Origin: Mesorhizobium sophorae
GTDB lineage: Bacteria; Pseudomonadota; Alphaproteobacteria; Rhizobiales; Rhizobiaceae
NCBI RefSeq assembly: GCF_002270415.1
Contig: NZ_NNRI01000017.1
Span: 186,001-250,000, forward strand
Reading direction: 5' to 3'
Length of the DNA: 64,000 bases
Shown here: piece after piece, positions 59,424 to 64,000 of the stretch
Numbering within the stretch: position 1 is the first letter of the stretch
Layout of the letters: each line of letters begins with the position of its first letter
Position numbers and translations under genes: made by a program
The notes under the pieces: generated by a model
What the model saw: only the letters and a program-made list of their open reading frames with translations
What the model was told of the DNA's origin: nothing
Database searches by the model: none

Positions 59424-60498
59424 AATCCGCGACATCCGCAAGAGCTACGGCAGTGTCGAGACGCTGAAAGGCATCGACATCGCGCTGCAGAGCGGCGAAT
59501 TCCTGGTGCTGCTCGGCTCCTCGGGCTGCGGAAAATCGACGCTGCTCAACATCATCGCCGGGCTGGCCGAGGCGACCAGCGGCGATGTGCTGATCGGCGG
59601 CCGCTCGATCCTTGGCGTTCATCCCAAGAACCGCGATATCGCCATGGTCTTCCAGTCCTATGCGCTCTATCCGAACCTGACCGTCCACCGCAACATCGGC
59701 TTCGGATTGGAGATGCGCGGGGTTGCCGCCGAAGAGCGCGACAGGGCGGTACACGAAGCGGCGAAGCTGCTGCAGATCGAGACCTTGCTGGACCGCAAGC
59801 CCAGCCAGCTTTCCGGCGGTCAGCGCCAGCGCGTCGCCATTGGCCGGGCGCTCGTGCGCAAGCCGCAGGTCTTCCTGTTCGACGAGCCGCTGTCCAATCT
59901 CGACGCCAAGCTGCGCCTGGAAATGCGGACCGAACTGAAGCGCCTGCACCAGATGCTGCAGACCACGATCGTCTATGTCACCCATGACCAGATCGAGGCA
60001 ATGACGCTGGCGACCCGCATCGCGGTGATGCGCGACGGCCGGATCGAGCAACTCGGCACGCCCGAAGATATCTACGACCAGCCGGCGACACTCTATGTCG
60101 CGGGCTTTGTCGGCGCGCCGTCGATGAACATGCTGCAGGCGGTCGTCGCCGACGGAAAGCTGGCCATTGCCGATACCGACGTGCGGATACCCGTGCCTGC
60201 ACGCTATCGAAACTCGGCCCGTGACAGCGCACGGGTCGTCGTCGGCATCAGGCCCGAAGCGCTTCGCGCGACGTCCGGTGCTGCGACGGACTTGTCGTTG
60301 CCCGTTGAGATCGAGGTCGTCGAACTGACCGGACCCGAACTGGTCACCACGGCCCGCATCGGTGCACAGCGGCTGACGGCTTGCCTGCCGCCACGGACCC
60401 GGCTTGCCAAGGGCCAAACATGCAGCTTCGCCTTCGATGAGACAGCGCTTCGCTTGTTTGACCCGGCAACCGGCAAGGCCTTCCTGGATCAGCCCTGA
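59410..60498 (+). CDS. Sugar ABC ATP-binding protein (MalK/UgpC type)
   Basis: The 362-residue product has Walker A GSSGCGKSTLLN, Q-loop FQSYALYPNL, signature LSGGQRQRVAIGRAL, Walker B VFLFDEPLSNLD and His in VTHDQIEAM. The C-terminal region from about 240 is the MalK-type regulatory/TOBE domain (GFVGAPSMNMLQAVV, VVVGIRPEALRA). Last gene of the ROK-controlled operon. Its 3' end overlaps the opposing TetR gene by 10 bases, leaving no room for a separate terminator. Confidence 0.94.
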   Translation: MSALEIRDIRKSYGSVETLKGIDIALQSGEFLVLLGSSGCGKSTLLNIIAGLAEATSGDVLIGGRSILGVHPKNRDIAMVFQSYALYPNLTVHRNIGFGLEMRGVAAEERDRAVHEAAKLLQIETLLDRKPSQLSGGQRQRVAIGRALVRKPQVFLFDEPLSNLDAKLRLEMRTELKRLHQMLQTTIVYVTHDQIEAMTLATRIAVMRDGRIEQLGTPEDIYDQPATLYVAGFVGAPSMNMLQAVVADGKLAIADTDVRIPVPARYRNSARDSARVVVGIRPEALRATSGAATDLSLPVEIEVVELTGPELVTTARIGAQRLTACLPPRTRLAKGQTCSFAFDETALRLFDPATGKAFLDQP

Positions 60499-61055
60499 TC
60501 GATGTCCTCGCGGGTATGCGGCGACCCCGCAATCTCAAGCAGGGACGACACCAGCAACTGCCGTTCGTCTTTCGAAAGGACATCCGCATCGAAGAGGCTC
60601 ATGCTGCGCAGCCCTTCTATGGCCAGGTAGCAGACCAGCAGCGACTTCAGATCCGGCGTCTCGCCTTTCAGCCGCTCGAAAAGCTGCTGCTTGAACGTCT
60701 TTATCGGCGTCATGAAGTCGGGATCCTCGGCGATCGCCGAAAAGATCCAGGATGCCGATGGCCGCTTCTCCTCGCAATCGCTTGCCGACAGCGTGATGTA
60801 GACGGCGAGTGGGTTTTTGCCTTTGTCGGCACTGTTTGCGGTTTCGAGCGCTTGCCCGAAGTCACGCAAATAGCCCTCGACCAGTCCTTGCATCAACTTG
60901 GCCTTGGTCGGGAAATTGTAGAGCAACCCACCTTTCGATACGCCGGCGCGGCTGGCGACCGCTTCCAGCGACAGGCTGCCGGGCCCGGATTCTCGTGCGA
61001 CGTCCGCCGCCGCAGCAAGAATCTTCTCGCGCGAATTCGATCTTGGAGCTTTCAT
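60489..61055 (-). CDS. TetR-family repressor of the RND efflux operon
   Basis: The 188-residue product starts at the ATG at 61055 behind GGGAGGGGCC. Its helix-turn-helix lies at about residues 22-50 (LSLEAVASRAGVSKGGLLYN, then FPTKAKLMQGLVEGYL). The C-terminal ligand domain resembles the TetR_C group seen in rhizobial efflux repressors (ASWIFSAIAEDPDFMTPIKT). It is divergent from the RND adaptor gene, and a perfect dyad in the shared promoter is a good operator. It is also similar in position to Brucella BepR. Confidence 0.9.
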   Translation of the reverse strand: MKAPRSNSREKILAAAADVARESGPGSLSLEAVASRAGVSKGGLLYNFPTKAKLMQGLVEGYLRDFGQALETANSADKGKNPLAVYITLSASDCEEKRPSASWIFSAIAEDPDFMTPIKTFKQQLFERLKGETPDLKSLLVCYLAIEGLRSMSLFDADVLSKDERQLLVSSLLEIAGSPHTREDIDQG

Positions 61056-61084
61056 GGCCCCTCCCATCGCAAGCTTAGGCCCAA

Positions 61085-61106
61085 TTGACAAGACCGTCCA
61101 GACGGT
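61085..61106 (+). promoter_or_regulatory. RND operon promoter with TetR operator
   Basis: TTGACA at 61085-61090 can serve as a -35 element for the efflux operon. In the spacer, ACCGTC, two bases, GACGGT (61093-61106) is a perfect dyad, so a bound TetR dimer would block RNA polymerase. The -10 element is not clear (ACAGTA or CAGTAA). The site lies 38 bases from the TetR start. Confidence 0.6.
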
Positions 61107-61200
61107 ACAGTAAGACCGCCGTTATTTGAAATCGGGACCCGCAGTCGATATGTGTCCCGATGTCCGCGCTTCGCGCCGGATTTCGGCTGAGGGGACTTCC

Positions 61201-62511
61201 TTGTTCAAGCGCATCCTTCGTATCGTCATCATCGCCCTGGTTCTGCTCGTCCTCTTCGTCGTGGTCGGTGGCATTGTCGGCTTCAACTTCCTGCGCGACA
61301 ACGGCATCAAGCAGTATTTCGCAACGATGAAGCCGCCGGCGGCGACCGTGTCGACGACCATCGCCAAGCCGTCGACCTGGACGCCGGGCGTCGAGGCGAT
61401 CGGTACGGTCAGGGCTGTGCGCGGTGTCGATCTGACGGTTGAAACCACCGGCATCGTCAAGGAGATCCTGTTTCACGCCAACCAGAAGGTTGCGGAAGGC
61501 GCGGTCCTGCTGCAACTCGACGGTGCGGTCGAGCGCGCCGATCTGGAAGCGACGAAGGCGCAAGTCGCGGTCGTCCAGATGGCGCTGACTCGCGCCATTG
61601 AACTGCAGAGGCGTGGCGTCAATGCGGACGCTACGCTTGACACGGCGCGGGCAACCGCATCGGCAACCGCCGCGCAAGTGAACAAACTTCAGGCGGTGCT
61701 CGACCAGAAGCAGTTGACGGCGCCTTTCAGCGGCACGGTGGGCATTCCGAGAATCGACCTCGGCCAGTATCTGGCGCCAGGCACCGTAGTGGTGACGCTG
61801 CAGGATCTGGACACGATGCGGGTCGATTTCTCGGTGCCGGAACAACAACTGCCGCTGCTCAAGATCGGCCAGACGGTGCGGCTGGGCATCGGCGGCGGCG
61901 AGATGCCCTATGCCGGTACCATTCGCGGCATCGACCCGAAAATCGACCCGTCCAGCCGGTTGGTGAATATCAGGGCGGAAGTCGCCAATCCTGAAGGCAA
62001 GCTGACCCCTGGCCAGTTCGTGCAGGTCCGTGTCGAACTGCCCGAAGAGCAGAATGTGCTGGCGCTGCCGCAGACGGCGCTGACCACCAGTCTCTATGGC
62101 GACTATATATTCGTCGTGCAGCCGGCGAAGCCCGCCGAAGCGCCCCCCACGCAGGCAGCCAAGCCGGAGGAAAAGCCCGCCGCGTCGGCAACCGACAAAC
62201 CGGCGGACGGCCAGCCCGCAGACAAAAAGCCCGCGGATACCAAGCCGGCCGATGCGATGAAGCCGGCAGACAAGGCTGCCGATCCGGCCAAGCCGGCGGC
62301 GGAAGCCGACAAGCCCGCGCTGGTGCTGTCGCAGGTCTTCGTCAAGCCCGGTCGTCGCAACGAGGGCATGGTCGAGATCGTCGAGGGGCTGAAGGCTGGA
62401 GACGAAGTCGTCACCGCCGGTCAGAACCGGCTTTTCAATGGCATGTCCGTCGCGGTCGACAACACCATCGACCCGACCAAATCGGCGAACAAGCAGGCCG
62501 ACCAGCAATGA
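61201..62511 (+). CDS. RND efflux adaptor with Lys/Pro/Ala-rich insert
   Basis: I prefer the TTG at 61201, behind GAGGGGACTTCC, giving 436 residues; earlier in-frame starts at 61126 and 61150 add odd residues. One N-terminal membrane helix (IVIIALVLLVLFVVVGGIVG) anchors it. Barrel-sandwich halves (VDLTVETTGIVKEILFHANQ and KQLTAPFSGTVGIPRIDLGQ), a short hairpin, beta-barrel and membrane-proximal domains follow. Between the last two parts (about residues 308-375) is an insert of KPAD/KPAE-type repeats, unusual in adaptors. It overlaps the pump gene by four bases. Similar in design to Brucella BepF-type adaptors. Confidence 0.88.
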   Translation: MFKRILRIVIIALVLLVLFVVVGGIVGFNFLRDNGIKQYFATMKPPAATVSTTIAKPSTWTPGVEAIGTVRAVRGVDLTVETTGIVKEILFHANQKVAEGAVLLQLDGAVERADLEATKAQVAVVQMALTRAIELQRRGVNADATLDTARATASATAAQVNKLQAVLDQKQLTAPFSGTVGIPRIDLGQYLAPGTVVVTLQDLDTMRVDFSVPEQQLPLLKIGQTVRLGIGGGEMPYAGTIRGIDPKIDPSSRLVNIRAEVANPEGKLTPGQFVQVRVELPEEQNVLALPQTALTTSLYGDYIFVVQPAKPAEAPPTQAAKPEEKPAASATDKPADGQPADKKPADTKPADAMKPADKAADPAKPAAEADKPALVLSQVFVKPGRRNEGMVEIVEGLKAGDEVVTAGQNRLFNGMSVAVDNTIDPTKSANKQADQQ

Positions 62512-64000
62512 GCTTTTCCGATATCTTCATTCGCCGGCCTGTCCTTTCGACGGTCCTTGCCTGCATGATCCTGCTGCTGGGTTTCCAGGGCATCTTCAAC
62601 CTGTCGATCCGGCAATATCCGAAGGTCGACGAGACGGCGATCACCATCACGACGGCCTATCCGGGCGCCAGTGCCGACCTGATCCAGGGTTTCATTTCCG
62701 CCCCGATCGCCCGCGCCGTCGCCTCGACCGAGAACATCGACTACGTCACCTCTTCGAGCCGTCCGTCCTCCAGCACCGTGACGGTGCAGATGAAGCTTGG
62801 CTCCAACCCCGACGTGGCACTGACCGAAGTGCTGTCCAAGGTCCAGGGCGTGCGCGGCACCTTGCCGGACGCTTCCAAGGATCCCGTCATCGTCAAGGGC
62901 ACGGGCCAGCAGTTCGCGATGATGTACATCTCGATGCAGAATCCGAACATGACGAAGGAGCAGTTGACGGAGTACATCGAGCGCGTCATCCGGCCACGCA
63001 TGTCGACGGTCGAAGGCGTCGCCGACGTGCAGATCTTCGGCGCCCAGGAATACTCGATGCGCGTCTGGATCGACCCGGTCAAGCTTGCCGCGCGCGGCGT
63101 GACGGCCGCCGAAGTTCTGGAGGCGATCGATAATTCCAACTTCCTTTCGGCACCGGGCAATACGCAGAACGAGTATGTCGTCTCGTCGATCACCGTGCGC
63201 TCGACACTGCAGACGCCGGAAGCGTTCGCCGCGCTGCCGCTGCGCTCGACCGACGGCAACGTGGTGCGGCTGCGCGACGTAGCTCGCGTCGAACTCGGCG
63301 CCGAGAACACCGACACCAGGGTCAGCTTCAACGGCAAGCCCGGCACCTTCCTCGCCATCTTCCCGACACCGGCGGCCAACCCGCTGACCACGGCGGCGGC
63401 GCTCACCAAGCTCGTGCCGCAGATTCAGGAAACACTGCCGAAGGGCATGACGATTGAGGTCGTCTACGATGCGACCGGGCAGATCAGTGCCTCGATCGAC
63501 GAGGTGTTCAAGACCATCGCCGAGGCAGTTGCCATCGTCGTCGTCGTCATCCTTTTGTTCCTTGGCTCTTTCCGTTCGGTGATGATGCCGATCGTCACAA
63601 TCCCGCTGTCGCTGATCGGCGTCTGCTTCCTTTTGTTTGCGGTGGGCTATTCGATCAATCTTCTCTCCCTGCTGGCCATGGTGCTGGCCATCGGCCTCGT
63701 CGTCGATGACGCCATCGTGGTGGTGGAAAACATCCACCGTCACATGGAAGAAGACCATATGTCGCCGATGCAGGCGGCGTTCAGCGGCATGCGCGAGATC
63801 GCCTCGGCCATTGTCGCCATGACGATGACGCTGGCAGCCGTGTTCGCGCCGCTGGCCTTCACCGGCGGCCTGACCGGCGCGCTGTTCCGCGAATTCGCGG
63901 TCACGCTCGCCGGCTCGGTTGTGCTGTCAGGTGTCATCGCCGTCACCATCACCCCGATGATGTCGGCGCGCCTCTTGAAGTCCGGCACACCGGGCCGTTT
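62508..64000 (+). CDS. RND efflux pump, 5' part, cut by the window edge
   Basis: From the ATG at 62508 the frame stays open to the last base, giving about 497 residues, half of the usual 1030-1050. The start MSFSDIFIRRPVLSTVLACM, GYPGAS-like TAYPGASADLIQGFISAPIA, and the helix 4 proton-relay motif VLAIGLVVDDAIVVVENIHR with its Asp pair all mark an HAE1-type pump. A typical first periplasmic loop lies between. With the adaptor and the TetR gene it forms a complete regulated efflux locus. Nothing suggests disruption; the rest should follow to the right. Confidence 0.95.
   Translation, partial: MSFSDIFIRRPVLSTVLACMILLLGFQGIFNLSIRQYPKVDETAITITTAYPGASADLIQGFISAPIARAVASTENIDYVTSSSRPSSSTVTVQMKLGSNPDVALTEVLSKVQGVRGTLPDASKDPVIVKGTGQQFAMMYISMQNPNMTKEQLTEYIERVIRPRMSTVEGVADVQIFGAQEYSMRVWIDPVKLAARGVTAAEVLEAIDNSNFLSAPGNTQNEYVVSSITVRSTLQTPEAFAALPLRSTDGNVVRLRDVARVELGAENTDTRVSFNGKPGTFLAIFPTPAANPLTTAAALTKLVPQIQETLPKGMTIEVVYDATGQISASIDEVFKTIAEAVAIVVVVILLFLGSFRSVMMPIVTIPLSLIGVCFLLFAVGYSINLLSLLAMVLAIGLVVDDAIVVVENIHRHMEEDHMSPMQAAFSGMREIASAIVAMTMTLAAVFAPLAFTGGLTGALFREFAVTLAGSVVLSGVIAVTITPMMSARLLKSGTPGR

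Noticed and set aside
1..64000. Symbiosis island, prophage or insertion sequences
   Set aside because: No nod, nif, integrase, transposase or phage structural genes were found; only small palindromic repeats and gene remnants are present.

Overview
The window reads as the chromosome of a Mesorhizobium-like member of the Rhizobiales. It has high GC, is densely packed, and starts many genes with GTG or TTG behind strong GGAGG-type ribosome binding sites. It carries a Rhizobiales-type EcfG stress promoter, rhizobial palindromic mosaic repeats, a Porin_2-like porin, and an acetoacetate decarboxylase/patatin/3-hydroxybutyrate dehydrogenase neighbourhood of the kind I recall from rhizobia. I see no rRNA, tRNA, CRISPR array, transposase, or nod/nif genes.

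Region 1 (1-21.9 kb) is rich in envelope and secreted proteins of unknown function, with fairly long non-coding gaps and decayed pieces. In order it holds: a lipoprotein start running off the left edge; DUF2950 and DUF3300 proteins; an HlyD-type protein with a small membrane partner; a Tat-exported sulfatase beside a scrap of an AI-2E-type transporter; an operon of a glycine-betaine-type binding protein, an L,D-transpeptidase and a lipoprotein; a Tyr/Gly-rich exported protein behind an EcfG promoter; a divergent porin; several small secreted proteins; an outer-membrane beta-barrel protein; a membrane-anchored TPR regulator; and a polysaccharide-export-like coiled-coil protein coupled to a Gly-rich repeat protein. 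A 26-base motif (GTAAGTTACGTGGA, seven variable bases, GTAAC) occurs upstream of both the TPR regulator and the binding-protein operon and may be that regulator's operator.

Region 2 (21.9-26.3 kb) is an RND efflux adaptor and pump pair.

Region 3 (26.3-48 kb) is the most interesting part. A SorC-type regulator and a full glucitol-family sugar PTS (GutM, SrlA, SrlE, SrlB and an HPr-Enzyme I fusion) lie about 9 kb from an operon encoding a DXR-II/DRL-like oxidoreductase with a SAF domain and an acetoin-dehydrogenase-type E1alpha/E1beta/E2 complex. Downstream on the same strand is an ABC importer resembling AfuABC-type sugar-phosphate systems. DXP is chemically an acyloin, the substrate class of acetoin dehydrogenases. 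The cluster could therefore import a branched polyol such as 2-C-methylerythritol (as its phosphate), oxidise it to DXP and cleave that to acetyl-CoA and glyceraldehyde 3-phosphate. This is inference. The E2 gene carries two palindromic mosaic elements read in frame, one in each inter-domain linker. A tandem HAD-phosphatase/DUF930 duplication with a decayed second copy also lies here.

Region 4 (47.3-52.9 kb) holds a CpdA-type phosphodiesterase, ketone-body/PHB genes (3-hydroxybutyrate dehydrogenase divergent from acetoacetate decarboxylase and patatin) and a PiT phosphate transporter.

Region 5 (53-60.5 kb) is a ROK-regulated sugar ABC operon (binding protein, two permeases, SIS protein, PfkB kinase, ATPase) with a perfect palindromic operator. 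Region 6 (60.5-64 kb) is a TetR repressor divergent from a second RND efflux operon; its pump gene runs off the right edge.
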